62,933 nucleotides of DNA from CAZWVA01 sp964636885 (lineage in GTDB: Bacteria; Desulfobacterota_D; UBA1144; Nemesobacterales; CSP1-2): NCBI GenBank assembly GCA_964636885.1, contig CAZWVA010000008.1, positions 1 through 62,933 on the forward strand, in the 5' to 3' direction. The translations under genes and the position numbers were made by a program. Under the pieces are notes generated by a model. The model made no database searches. It saw nothing but the letters and a program-made list of their open reading frames with translations, and was not told the origin of the DNA. Below are positions 27,250 to 36,290 of this stretch, in pieces; positions within the stretch are counted from its first letter, which is position 1, and each line of letters opens with the position of its first letter.

Positions 27250-28110
27250 CTATAAGACCTTCCAGAAATCCGGTTTCCGTTTCTCCAGGAATGCGCTTGC
27301 ACCCTCGATCATCTGGGGAGATTTAAGGAAGAATCGGGCAAGCTCGAGTCCATGGGTGATCTGCGGAGAGGCCATATCAGATATGAAATTGATCTGGAAC
27401 TTTGCGATTCTAAGGGACTGGGGACTCATCTCGAGTAGCCTCTTACACCAAGCATCAACCTCTTCATCTAGTTTTTCTTTTGGCACGACCTTATTCACCC
27501 AGCCCATCTGTTCTGCCTCCTTTGCCGTGTAGCGATTGCATAGATACACGATCTCCCTTGCCTTTTTATCACCCACGGAGTGCTGAAGTCCCTGGAGCCC
27601 GTACCATATAGGACAGCTTCCAACGAGCGGTCCCGCCTGCCCGAATATGGAATCCTCAGAGGCGATCGTTAGATCGCAGAGCATATTGAGTTCATTCCCT
27701 CCGCCTATGCAGAACCCGTTGACCCTGGCTATTATCGGTTTACCGCAACAGCGCATGGCGGTGGCAAGCCTGTAGTGGGCGATCATGTAGTAGTTATCGA
27801 CCTTTTTCTTTGGATCGACTATCCAGGAGAGATCACCACCTGCTGAAAAGGCCTTATCACCAGCGCCTGTAAGCACTATTACCCCTATATCATCGTCAAC
27901 CCAGGCGTCCTCAATTGCAACTGCAAGCTCCTCTCTCGTTTCTGAATTAAGGGCGTTTCTCACCTCTGGACGATTAATCGTGACGCGCGCTATACGGTCT
28001 TTCTTCTCGTAAATGATGTTCTCGAATTTTAAGGAGCCGTTTTCCCCCGTGGGGTTGTTTCTCCTAACCCTCTGACCGATTTTTGGTTTGCCCGATTTCC
28101 TTCTTGGCAT
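27250..28110 (-). CDS. Enoyl-CoA hydratase/isomerase family protein, BadI/MenB-like
   Basis: About 286 residues. Crotonase fold with the oxyanion-hole segments VLTGAGDKAFSAGGDL and VNGFCIGGGNELNMLCDLTIASED. The opening EKKDRIARVTINRPEVRNAL and the late segment KKAREIVYLCNRYTAKEAEQMGWVNKVVP are closest to MenB (naphthoyl-CoA synthase) and BadI (ring-opening hydrolase). The catalytic Asp of the MenB/BadI D-x-G-Y-G motif appears replaced: here it reads C-P-I-W-Y-G. A basic 20-residue N-terminal tail precedes the core. I chose ATG 28110, after AAGGAGG, over the ATG at 28155. The true reaction is uncertain. Confidence 0.8.
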   Translation of the reverse strand: MPRRKSGKPKIGQRVRRNNPTGENGSLKFENIIYEKKDRIARVTINRPEVRNALNSETREELAVAIEDAWVDDDIGVIVLTGAGDKAFSAGGDLSWIVDPKKKVDNYYMIAHYRLATAMRCCGKPIIARVNGFCIGGGNELNMLCDLTIASEDSIFGQAGPLVGSCPIWYGLQGLQHSVGDKKAREIVYLCNRYTAKEAEQMGWVNKVVPKEKLDEEVDAWCKRLLEMSPQSLRIAKFQINFISDMASPQITHGLELARFFLKSPQMIEGASAFLEKRKPDFWKVL

Positions 28111-28213
28111 CTTGTCCTCCTTGGTATGAAGTTGTCTTGTATTACCATTTACCATTTTTTCATCAAATAATCTTTTGTCAATAACGAGTGGGTCATATAA
28201 TGGCGAATGAAAA

Positions 28214-28242
28214 TTGACAAACGGTTTCCCAGGTCTTAGAAT
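28214..28242 (+). promoter_or_regulatory. Sigma-70 promoter of leuA
   Basis: TTGACA (28214-28219), a 17-base spacer, TAGAAT (28237-28242), 36 bases before the leuA ATG. It lies in the divergent gap with the crotonase gene. Confidence 0.65.
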
Positions 28243-28278
28243 AGATTTGGCGTTTTATAAATAGGGAGGCGGCTTAAA

Positions 28279-29832
28279 ATGAGTAGTGATATAGTAAAGG
28301 TATTTGATACGACGCTCAGAGATGGAGAGCAGGCACCCGGTTGCGGTATGACGGTTGAAGAAAAAATCAGGGTTGCCTATCAGCTTGAGAAACTTGGGGT
28401 TGATGTAATTGAGGCGGGGTTTCCAATCTCATCTGAGGGGGATTTTCAATCCGTAAAGCTCATAGCCGAGAAGATAAGGGGATGTGAGATAGCAGGCCTT
28501 TGCAGGGCCAATTTTGTCGATATAGATAGGGGCTGGGAGGCCTTAAGGGGTGCCGAAAGACCGAGGATCCATACCTTTATTGCTACCTCTGATATCCATC
28601 TTAGGCATAAGCTTAAAAAGACGAGGGACGAGGTACTCGAGATCATAAGTGCCTCTGTGAAACACGCAAGACGCTATACCGAGAATGTCGAATTCTCATG
28701 TGAGGATGCAACGAGAACGGACATCGACTACCTTTGCCGTGCCGTGGATATAGCCATTAGGGCGGGTGCCACTACAATCAACATCCCGGATACGGTTGGT
28801 TATACGGTTCCTGAGGAATTCGCATACATAATAAGAACCCTTAAGGAAAAGGTGCCCGGTCTCGATAACGTGACTCTCAGCGTGCACTGTCATAACGATC
28901 TGGGGCTTGCCGTTGCAAACTCGCTTGCCGCCATAAAGGAGGGGGCAAGGCAGGTCGAATGTACGATTAACGGTCTTGGGGAAAGGGCTGGAAACGCCTC
29001 CCTTGAGGAGATCGTTATGGCTCTAAAGGTCCGAAGCGATCGTAACCCTTATAGGACTAGGATAGTCACGGAGCAGATCTACCCAACGAGCAGGCTCGTA
29101 TCCCAGGTAACGGGTGTAAACGTTCAACCCAATAAGGCGATTGTAGGTGCAAACGCCTTCGCGCACGAGGCGGGAATCCATCAGGATGGGGTACTAAAGG
29201 AGAGGATGACCTACGAGATCATGAGGGCAGAAGAGGTGGGGATTCCCTCTAATAAGATAATCCTTGGAAAGCACTCTGGAAGGCACGCATTCAGAAAGAG
29301 GCTTGAAGAATTCGGGTATTTTCTGAATGATAAGGATTTTGAGATTGCGTTTAAGAGGTTTAAGGACCTAGCCGATAAGAAGAAGTACGTGTTTGATGAG
29401 GATATAGAAGCGCTCATAAGCGATGAGTTCCTCCGCTCTTCTGACTTCTACAAGATAGTTTCGGTGAATTTTACGGGCGGCACCGATATGCGTCCCGTTG
29501 CAACCGTGAAGCTCTTGATTGACGGGGAGGAGGTAAAGGTATCCGAATACGGTGATGGCCCCGTTGATGCCGTGTATAAGGCGATCTCTAAGGCAACGGG
29601 AGTAACACCCAACCTCCAGAGCTACGTTGTGGCGGCAATCACTGGGGGCACGGATGCCCAGGGGGAGGTAACCGTAAGGGTGGAGGAGGACGGGATCGTC
29701 TCCCAGGGACAGGGGGCTAGTACGGATGTTGTGGTTGCGAGTGCAAAGGCCTTTGTTAACGCCTCAACAAACTGCGCTGGCGGAGGGAGCATCCTAGGAG
29801 AGCTACCTCGACTGGGATTTAAAGAGCGGTAG
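28279..29832 (+). CDS. leuA: 2-isopropylmalate synthase
   Basis: 517 residues, standard length. First committed step of leucine synthesis: acetyl-CoA and 2-oxoisovalerate to 2-isopropylmalate. The catalytic TIM barrel opens with KVFDTTLRDGEQAPGCGM; further motifs are HCHNDLGLAVANSLAAIKEG (metal-binding His) and GLGERAGNASLEE. The C-terminal domain (from about 390) has the LeuA dimer regulatory pattern (STDVVVASAKAFVNA). The long homologue citramalate synthase shares the barrel, but the QPNKAIVGANAFAHEAGIHQDG segment and length favour LeuA. It is isolated from other leucine genes here. Confidence 0.93.
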   Translation: MSSDIVKVFDTTLRDGEQAPGCGMTVEEKIRVAYQLEKLGVDVIEAGFPISSEGDFQSVKLIAEKIRGCEIAGLCRANFVDIDRGWEALRGAERPRIHTFIATSDIHLRHKLKKTRDEVLEIISASVKHARRYTENVEFSCEDATRTDIDYLCRAVDIAIRAGATTINIPDTVGYTVPEEFAYIIRTLKEKVPGLDNVTLSVHCHNDLGLAVANSLAAIKEGARQVECTINGLGERAGNASLEEIVMALKVRSDRNPYRTRIVTEQIYPTSRLVSQVTGVNVQPNKAIVGANAFAHEAGIHQDGVLKERMTYEIMRAEEVGIPSNKIILGKHSGRHAFRKRLEEFGYFLNDKDFEIAFKRFKDLADKKKYVFDEDIEALISDEFLRSSDFYKIVSVNFTGGTDMRPVATVKLLIDGEEVKVSEYGDGPVDAVYKAISKATGVTPNLQSYVVAAITGGTDAQGEVTVRVEEDGIVSQGQGASTDVVVASAKAFVNASTNCAGGGSILGELPRLGFKER

Positions 29833-29862
29833 GGGCGATTCACGAACTTTTTTCAAAGAGAG

Positions 29863-31344
29863 ATGCCATTCCCAACCCAAGAGATAGAGAGGCTTATAAT
29901 CGCGGGTTATCCGATTCTCTATCTCATCTCATGGGAAGAGGAGCGTGTTGAGGGTAGTCTAAAACCAATCGCAAGATCTCTTTTCCGAGATTCTGTAAGG
30001 TTCTATACCTGGTCCTGCACAGATGGGATGAGAGAAGAGGGTAGGGAGATCGAGGGAACGGGTGACGTTATTCGGGCTCTAGACAGGTTAATACAAGAGA
30101 AGGAAAGAGCCTTCTACCTATTTAAGGACCTCCAATTTTTTCTAAACGAACCCAGGCTCATAAGAAAACTCAAGGATGTCTACCATCTACTTACGGGAAG
30201 CGGCAAGACCCTTTTCATTCTCTCCCCCTCACTTGTTCTTCCAAATGAACTTGGAAAGGAGGCAATGGTAGTTGATATCGGGCTTCCAGACTTTGACGAG
30301 ACGATGTCCATCTTTGACTCCGTAATAAACTCTATATTCGATAGAAGTCCAGATTCTCTCACCCCCGAGCTCAAAGAGAAGTGTATACGCTCTTTGCTCG
30401 GGCTCGGGGCATCTGAGATAGAACTCGCCCTAAGGAGGTCTCTTATAGGGAGAGAGGGTATAGATGAGGGGACAGTCGATGCGCTTTTGGAAGAGAAGGC
30501 ACAGGTTATAAGAAAATCGGGTACACTCGAATTCATAAGAACACGCGTGGGACTGAGTAGCATCGGGGGGCTTGAGAACCTCAAGGAATGGCTTCGGACT
30601 AGGGCTCTGGCCTTTTCCCCAAGGGCTAGGGAATTTGGGCTCGATGTGCCTAAGGGGGTTCTCATTATGGGGATAAGCGGTTGTGGGAAGAGCCTATGTG
30701 CTAAGGCAGTCGCTACGGCGTGGGGGCTCCCGCTTTTGAGACTCGATCTCAATCAGGTCTATAGCGGTACCTTCGGAAGTCCGGAGGAGGCATTTAGGAG
30801 GGCGATAAAGACGGTTGAAGCGGTCTCTCCATGTGTCCTATGGATAGATGAGATAGAGGCTGGGATCACAAGGAGTGGAGAGAAAACGAGTGACAGCCCG
30901 GCATCGAGGATATTCGGGTACTTCCTTACCTGGATGCAGGAGAGGAATCACCCCGTTTTTATCGCCGCTACCGCAAACCAGATTGACCTGCTTCCACCCG
31001 AGATACTGAGGAAAGGAAGATTCGACGAGATATTCTTTGTTTCCCTTCCTTCCCAGAAGGAAAGGAAGGAGATATTTCGGATACATCTCTTAAACCATGG
31101 GAAGAATCCCGATTCTTTCGATCTGGATTCCCTTGCGAAGAATACAGAAGGATTAAGCGGTGCGGAGATAGAGCAGGCCGTTGTGTCTGCCCTCTTCGAG
31201 TCGTTTTCAAAGAATAAGGAGCTGGATAACAGAGAACTAATAATCGCCGCCTCCTCGATTGTCCCCCTTTCTACAACGATGCGGGAGGAGATCTCAAAGC
31301 TTGAGCGATGGGCGTCAAACCGTGCGGTAAAGGCCTCTAAGTAA
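29863..31344 (+). CDS. AAA ATPase, Ycf46/FtsH-like (no protease domain)
   Basis: 493 residues. The N-terminal 220 residues form an unassigned domain (LIIAGYPILYLISWEEERVEG) as in Ycf46-type proteins. The AAA module has Walker A GISGCGKSLCAKAVA near residue 272, Walker B CVLWIDEIEAG near residue 328 and the sensor/arginine-finger region RKGRFDEIFFVSLPS near residue 388. No HExxH protease motif follows. The protein should act as an ATP-driven remodelling factor in the cytoplasm. Ycf46 homologues are known in cyanobacteria and other phyla; the target is unknown. It starts 30 bases after leuA. Confidence 0.85.
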   Translation: MPFPTQEIERLIIAGYPILYLISWEEERVEGSLKPIARSLFRDSVRFYTWSCTDGMREEGREIEGTGDVIRALDRLIQEKERAFYLFKDLQFFLNEPRLIRKLKDVYHLLTGSGKTLFILSPSLVLPNELGKEAMVVDIGLPDFDETMSIFDSVINSIFDRSPDSLTPELKEKCIRSLLGLGASEIELALRRSLIGREGIDEGTVDALLEEKAQVIRKSGTLEFIRTRVGLSSIGGLENLKEWLRTRALAFSPRAREFGLDVPKGVLIMGISGCGKSLCAKAVATAWGLPLLRLDLNQVYSGTFGSPEEAFRRAIKTVEAVSPCVLWIDEIEAGITRSGEKTSDSPASRIFGYFLTWMQERNHPVFIAATANQIDLLPPEILRKGRFDEIFFVSLPSQKERKEIFRIHLLNHGKNPDSFDLDSLAKNTEGLSGAEIEQAVVSALFESFSKNKELDNRELIIAASSIVPLSTTMREEISKLERWASNRAVKASK

Positions 31345-31486
31345 AATCACATCCCTTGGCGTATCCAGTTTTAAGGGTGTCGGTAAAATAGCCCTTGAGG
31401 TGCTTATAGATTTGCAATTAAAGCCAAAGGAGATCAGCGAGTTTTAGAACACGACTTTAATAATCGTATGGGTGGATGCTTTCCTT

Positions 31487-32212
31487 TCACTCTATCTCAA
31501 ACACCATGCTTACGTTGGCGCCTACGGTAAGCTCTCCCGGCTCGATCGGGGTCGGTGCGGCCTCTGCCTGAACCGCCTTTGTCGTGATTGCGAATTCCCT
31601 GTATACGGGTGGAGGCACATCATAGGATGGGGATATCTTAAGGATCCTTACCATCTTCACCCCGCTGGCATTGGCTACGGTCTCTGCCGTTGCCTTTGCG
31701 TCCTCTACTGCTTTAACCAAGGCCTGTCTCCTGTATTCCTCCCTCTTACTCGTGCCGAAGCTTAAGCCTTCGATCCTGTTTGCTCCGACCTCGGCTGCGG
31801 AATCTATAAGCCTTCCCAGCAGATCTAGGTTTCTAGTTTCAACCACTATCCGATTGGATGCTCTGTATCCCGTTAGTTCGGATCTTCTTGTGCTTTCATT
31901 GTACTCGTAAATCGGAGATAGCTGGTAATCTGTAGTTGTGATCTTGTCGTCCTTGCCGATCTGGGATTTTAGCCGATCGAAAACGCTCTTCATCCTCTCT
32001 GCGTTTTCCCTTACGGCATCCGAGGCCTTCTTGGCACTGGTTTCTACGGAAAGGGTGAGATACGCCGTATCGGGCTTTATCCTTATTTCTCCCTTTCCGG
32101 TTACCTCAAGCGTGTTCCTTTCTTGTCTCTCTTTCTCCGCAAGAGCGTGATTCGCGATTAGGATTATAAAGAGAAGATTAAGGCATATAAGATAAACGGT
32201 TTTCTTTGACAT
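31487..32212 (-). CDS. Periplasmic SIMPL (DUF541) domain protein
   Basis: 241 residues with a signal peptide (residues 1-26, LICLNLLFIILIANHALA) and the SIMPL domain: LEVTGKGEIRIKPDTAYLTLSV, GYRASNRIVVETRNL, GANRIEGLSFGTS. The family is periplasmic and includes the oxidative-stress defence protein YggE. The gene ends 142 bases from the convergent AAA gene; that spacer contains an open frame without a start codon and nothing else I recognise. Confidence 0.88.
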   Translation of the reverse strand: MSKKTVYLICLNLLFIILIANHALAEKERQERNTLEVTGKGEIRIKPDTAYLTLSVETSAKKASDAVRENAERMKSVFDRLKSQIGKDDKITTTDYQLSPIYEYNESTRRSELTGYRASNRIVVETRNLDLLGRLIDSAAEVGANRIEGLSFGTSKREEYRRQALVKAVEDAKATAETVANASGVKMVRILKISPSYDVPPPVYREFAITTKAVQAEAAPTPIEPGELTVGANVSMVFEIE

Positions 32213-32249
32213 TAGATCTTCCTCCTTAAGGGTTTTCCTTCATTCCGCC

Positions 32250-32849
32250 TTACTTCCATAGAACGCCCCTAAACGTCTTTCTGTGTATGGGAGAGGGACC
32301 GAATCTCCTTATGGCCTCTATGTGTTCTCTCGTCGGATAGCCCTTGTGCTTCTTAAAGTTGTACTCTGGGTATGTGCTGTGATAGCCCTCCATTATCGAA
32401 TCCCTCGTGACCTTAGCTACGATCGAGGCGGCCGCAATCGAATAACATGTGGAATCGCCATTAATCACGGTTTCTTGAAGGGTTGGTAGGGATGTTCTGG
32501 TATTTCCGTCTATAAGGAGAAAGTCGGGTTGTGGATTCAGGCCACTTACGGCAATCTCCATTGCGAGAAGCGTGGCTCTAAGTATGTTTATTCTATCTAT
32601 TTCTTCAGGGTTAACCACTCCTATCCCAATCGATACCGCGAGGTTTTTAATCTGGCCACATAGGATCTTCCTTCTCTCTGGAGACAGCTTCTTCGAATCG
32701 TTAAGACCATCGATCATGCATTCCCTGGGAAGGATCACGGCTGCCGCAACTACTGGCCCTGCAAGGGGCCCCCTTCCCGCCTCGTCAACGCCGGCGGGGA
32801 TTTTTCCGATCTCCCATATCCTTCTTTCAAAAGAATAATCCGGTGGCAA
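32250..32849 (-). CDS. rnhB: Ribonuclease HII
   Basis: 199 residues. It cleaves RNA of RNA-DNA hybrids and removes misincorporated ribonucleotides. The N-terminal motif AGVDEAGRGPLAGPVVAAAVIL contains the catalytic DEAGRG; later DGLNDSKKL and YHSTYPEYNFKKHKGYPT are diagnostic. Start is TTG 32849; no better start exists close by. It lies upstream of the SIMPL gene on the same strand. Confidence 0.95.
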   Translation of the reverse strand: MPPDYSFERRIWEIGKIPAGVDEAGRGPLAGPVVAAAVILPRECMIDGLNDSKKLSPERRKILCGQIKNLAVSIGIGVVNPEEIDRINILRATLLAMEIAVSGLNPQPDFLLIDGNTRTSLPTLQETVINGDSTCYSIAAASIVAKVTRDSIMEGYHSTYPEYNFKKHKGYPTREHIEAIRRFGPSPIHRKTFRGVLWK

Positions 32850-32922
32850 CTCGTTAATCCCTGGATCTAGGTCTGTAAAAGATAGGTACGTTTAAAAAAC
32901 GATTTCTCTTACGTTCCACGGC

Positions 32923-33798
32923 CTATATGAGACCGTATTCCTTGAGTGCTGTCTTTAACCTATCTAGATTCTCCGGTGACATCTGACAGAGGGGAAGCCT
33001 GAATTCATCCCTGATCATTCCCATAATGCTTAGGGCCGATTTTACCGGTATCGGATTCGTCTCTATAAACATCGCTTCGTTTAGGGGAAGGAGTTTATAG
33101 TGAATCTCCCTTGCCCGATTAAATTCACCTCTTGCGTAAGAGTTGTAGAGGTCGGCAACGTCTCTTGGAGCGACATTTGCAGTAACTGTGATAAAACCCT
33201 TTCCTCCTATTGCGAGAAGCGGAAAGTTAATCGCGTCTTCTCCGGAAAGGAGGATGAAGTCCATCCCACAGAGATAGAGGATCTTACTCGCCTGTTGAAG
33301 GGAGCCCGTGGCCTCCTTTACGCCGATTATATTCTTGCAGTCTCTTGCGAGTCTCGCTATGGTTTCTGGGGTCATGTTAATCCCCGATCTACCAGGTATA
33401 TTGTAGAGGATTATAGGGATCTTTACCTGGGAAGCGATCCGCTTAAAGTGAAGATAGAGACCCTCCTGTGAGGGTTTGTTATAATAGGGAACGACCTGAA
33501 GAGAGGCGTCGGCTCCTACCCTCTCCGCAAACCTGGTGAGCCTTATGGCCTCCTCCGTGCTGTTTGAACCCGTACCCGCTATAACTGGAATCCTCTTTTT
33601 CACCGTTTTTACCGTGAGTTCTATTACGTACTCGTGTTCCTCGTGGGAGAGCGTCGGCGATTCGCCGGTCGTACCGCAGGGGACTATTCCATGTGTGCCG
33701 TTTTCTATCTGAAACTCAATCAGGTCTTTAAGTGCGCTTTCGTCTATGGTTCCGTTCTTAAAAGGGGTTACGATGGCGACGATCGAACCGCGTATCAT
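32923..33798 (-). CDS. dapA: 4-hydroxy-tetrahydrodipicolinate synthase
   Basis: 291 residues, full length. It condenses pyruvate with aspartate semialdehyde in lysine and diaminopimelate synthesis. Catalytic motifs: GTTGESPTLS near residue 43, the Tyr of PYYNKPSQEGLYLHF, and the Schiff-base Lys of GVKEATGSL near residue 165. The tail is shorter by a few residues than in E. coli but normal for the family. ATG 33798 is preceded by AGGAGG. It precedes rnhB on the same strand. Confidence 0.95.
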   Translation of the reverse strand: MIRGSIVAIVTPFKNGTIDESALKDLIEFQIENGTHGIVPCGTTGESPTLSHEEHEYVIELTVKTVKKRIPVIAGTGSNSTEEAIRLTRFAERVGADASLQVVPYYNKPSQEGLYLHFKRIASQVKIPIILYNIPGRSGINMTPETIARLARDCKNIIGVKEATGSLQQASKILYLCGMDFILLSGEDAINFPLLAIGGKGFITVTANVAPRDVADLYNSYARGEFNRAREIHYKLLPLNEAMFIETNPIPVKSALSIMGMIRDEFRLPLCQMSPENLDRLKTALKEYGLI

Positions 33799-33999
33799 AA
33801 ACGAGCCTCCTTACCGCTTGCTCCCTTCATTATATTTGAGCTATGAGGGAAATCAAGTCGTCGTATGATTCTTGAAACTCACCGATATTTTGTAAAAAAG
33901 AGCAGAGGATGACTTAGTTTCGGTTTGTAAGAAAACGGTTGTCGTTTATCCTTATTGATAGGTTTTTCGTATAAGAAAGCGCATCGTGAATCCTCTTAT

Positions 34000-35094
34000 A
34001 TGATTGAAGGGTCTTCTTCTCCACTTGTGTCTGTGATCATCCCCGCAAGGAACGAAGAGGAGAATATCGCTAGGTGTCTAAAGTCCGTAGTGAATCAGGA
34101 TTACGGAAACTACGAGGTCATAGTAATTGACGATGAATCGACGGATGGCACCGCTTATGAAATAGAAAGGTTCCGGAAGGATTTCGGTAGGATAAAATCG
34201 CTTAGAAATACGGCCTTGAGGTCCGGCTGGACCGGAAAGAACCAGGCCCTTAGCATTGGTGTAAATGAGGCTAAAGGGGATTGGTTCCTGTTCCTAGATG
34301 CCGATACGGAGCTCTATCCGGGGGCGATCTCAAGGGCGCTCGGTTTCTGTGCTTCGAATGGAATCAGCATGGTTTCCTTTAGCCCTGAACAGGTGGTTCA
34401 GGGATTCTGGGAAAAGGCGATCCAACCCGTTATTTTTGAGTTCTTGGACTCTCGATACGATTATGGGCGGATTAACAACCCCGATATGGAGGATGCGGCT
34501 GCAAACGGGCAGTTTATCCTGATTGAAAGAAGGGTCTATGAGGAGGTGGGGGGACATGAAGCACTGAAGGATAGGGTTCTTGAAGACCTGGAATTAGCGA
34601 GAAGGGTAAAGCAAAGGGGTTTTAGGATCCACTTCTCCTATGGTGGTGGAATCGTACGTTGCAGGATGTATAGATCCCTGGGAGATATGATAAACGGCTG
34701 GACGAGAAGCCTCTTTCCGTTGCTTGACTATAACTGGATGGCGCTCTTAAGAGTGGTCTTAGGTCTTGGTCTCTTTTCCGTGTTTCCGGTTGTGTTGCTC
34801 TTTTGTTCTTTCTTTCTGATGCTAATTAAGTCGGTATTTTTACACGTCTTAGTATTTGCACTCGCCGTGGGGCTTGTGATTCTCCTTCTCTTTTCTAAAT
34901 GGAAGAGATTTAGAAGATTAAACTATCCGAGGGCTTCGACGTTTCTCTATCCTCTTGGTGCCGCGTTCTCTATGGTTTTATTCTTGTTCTCCACCTATAG
35001 AACGCTAAGAGGAGGAATCCGGTGGAAGGGGAGGGAGTATAGATATAACAAAAGACCGGTCTTAGGGACAGGGAATTACCGGGATAACGCCTAA
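34000..35094 (+). CDS. Membrane glycosyltransferase family 2
   Basis: About 364 residues. GT-A motifs are clear: SVIIPARNEEENIARCLKSV, VIVIDDESTDGT, the DxD motif FLFLDADTE, and an acceptor-site segment VLEDLELARRVKQRG (the EDxEL pattern). The last 120 residues contain three to four transmembrane helices (LGLGLFSVFPVVLLFCSFFLML). It therefore glycosylates a lipid or membrane polymer at the inner membrane. ATG 34000 lies at the beginning of homology; an in-frame TTG exists at 33955. Neither start has a strong ribosome site. The Att-type exporter genes run convergently from the right. Confidence 0.87.
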   Translation: MIEGSSSPLVSVIIPARNEEENIARCLKSVVNQDYGNYEVIVIDDESTDGTAYEIERFRKDFGRIKSLRNTALRSGWTGKNQALSIGVNEAKGDWFLFLDADTELYPGAISRALGFCASNGISMVSFSPEQVVQGFWEKAIQPVIFEFLDSRYDYGRINNPDMEDAAANGQFILIERRVYEEVGGHEALKDRVLEDLELARRVKQRGFRIHFSYGGGIVRCRMYRSLGDMINGWTRSLFPLLDYNWMALLRVVLGLGLFSVFPVVLLFCSFFLMLIKSVFLHVLVFALAVGLVILLLFSKWKRFRRLNYPRASTFLYPLGAAFSMVLFLFSTYRTLRGGIRWKGREYRYNKRPVLGTGNYRDNA

Positions 35095-35104
35095 GGTTCT
35101 AATC

Positions 35105-36256
35105 CTATTGTGACTCGTATGAACCGGTTTCGCTTTTACGTGCGTATCCTGTGAGCTCTACGTATCCATTGCCCGATACGCTTCGGCCTTCTATCTTAAC
35201 GGCACCCTCCCAGTAGGTGAATGTGAGCGGAATTTCCTGGTTTGGCTGATATGGAACGACCTCCATTTTTATGCCGTAGTCGGGAATGTCTATATGCCAT
35301 CCCGATGGATAAACCACACCTGTACGTGGACTCTTCCAGCTACCTAGTACCTCGATCCTAAAATCATCGACACCGAGTGGTCTTACTGTGCCATCGGGTT
35401 CGATCAGGCTTCCGGAGGAATTGGGATCAATGCCCCCGTCTTTTAGGCGGATCTGATAGAGCATGATCTCCCGTCTATCGTTTAATTGGATGGAGAACCA
35501 GTCCCACCCGACTTGGTTCCTGTTAAGGGCGCTTGTGCTCCATTCTCGGTCTAGCCAGCTCAACCCCCTTACCTCAAATATCTCGTCTTTTATGGTTATA
35601 GTACCTATTGTATCAAGACGGGTTTGCGAGTAGTAATAGGAGGCGTTCCCCGGTTCGGCACCCTTACGGCTAAGGCCGAGTTCACCGTGAAGGACGATCG
35701 GCTTAAGTGAGGTGAGAGTTAGATCTATTGACGTTTGGTCACTTTTGGCTCTAAGGCGAAGGGATTTTCCCTCTTCTGTGGCTGACCAATCGTCGATCCA
35801 GACATGGAAGGGATGAACCGTAGCCCCAGCAAGACCGGCAGCACCGCGGCTCCAGCGTTCACTTGGATAGAAGGCGCGGTTTTTAGTATCGCTTACGGCG
35901 AAATGAGCGAGGTAGATCTGGTTTGTCGCCCAGCGTGAATGGCGTTTTCTTACATCCGGGCTTAGGGTACGTCTAAAGAAGGTGAGTTGGAATCCAAAAT
36001 GCCTTCCGTTTCCATCTTCTAAATTGCCCGTATAGTACCACCATTCCGTTTGGAATTCTGGGTGAGGACCGGCGTCTTCGGGAAAAACGAATCTACGGAC
36101 CCTAGTGGCACGGGCGAAACCCTTCAGGTCTCCACTGCCTGAGAGGGCGTCGACAACGCTTGCCCCGAATCCTGGTTGAGACGGTCTATGGGTAATGTAG
36201 ACGAGTGTGCTTAGCAGGATGACTATTGTGGGTGTAATTAAGAAACGGTAGTTCAT
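35105..36256 (-). CDS. AttH-like lipocalin-fold protein (carotenoid hydratase CrtC family)
   Basis: 383 residues with one N-terminal hydrophobic segment (residues 5-22) and the diagnostic core PHPEFQTEWWYYTGNL, GFQLTFFRRTL, and GLSWLDREWSTSAL. The family covers CrtC-type carotenoid hydratases and the AttH partner of ABC exporters. Because the permease and ATPase genes lie immediately upstream on the same strand (36291, 38878), the exporter-linked AttH version is likely. It is probably a periplasmic or membrane-anchored lipid-binding protein. Confidence 0.88.
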   Translation of the reverse strand: MNYRFLITPTIVILLSTLVYITHRPSQPGFGASVVDALSGSGDLKGFARATRVRRFVFPEDAGPHPEFQTEWWYYTGNLEDGNGRHFGFQLTFFRRTLSPDVRKRHSRWATNQIYLAHFAVSDTKNRAFYPSERWSRGAAGLAGATVHPFHVWIDDWSATEEGKSLRLRAKSDQTSIDLTLTSLKPIVLHGELGLSRKGAEPGNASYYYSQTRLDTIGTITIKDEIFEVRGLSWLDREWSTSALNRNQVGWDWFSIQLNDRREIMLYQIRLKDGGIDPNSSGSLIEPDGTVRPLGVDDFRIEVLGSWKSPRTGVVYPSGWHIDIPDYGIKMEVVPYQPNQEIPLTFTYWEGAVKIEGRSVSGNGYVELTGYARKSETGSYESQ

Positions 36257-36290
36257 ACCTTTACTCCGATCGGGTGTTTAGAGAAACGAC

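Noticed and set aside
28110..28200. Second promoter of the crotonase gene from TTGACA at 28175-28180 region (minus strand)
   Set aside because: The -35 is present but the -10 at the expected 17 bases is poor (AAAATG), so I did not annotate it.
30180..30752. 190-codon antisense frame inside the AAA ATPase gene
   Set aside because: Low-complexity Ser/Leu-rich translation, no ribosome site, opposite a gene with intact motifs.
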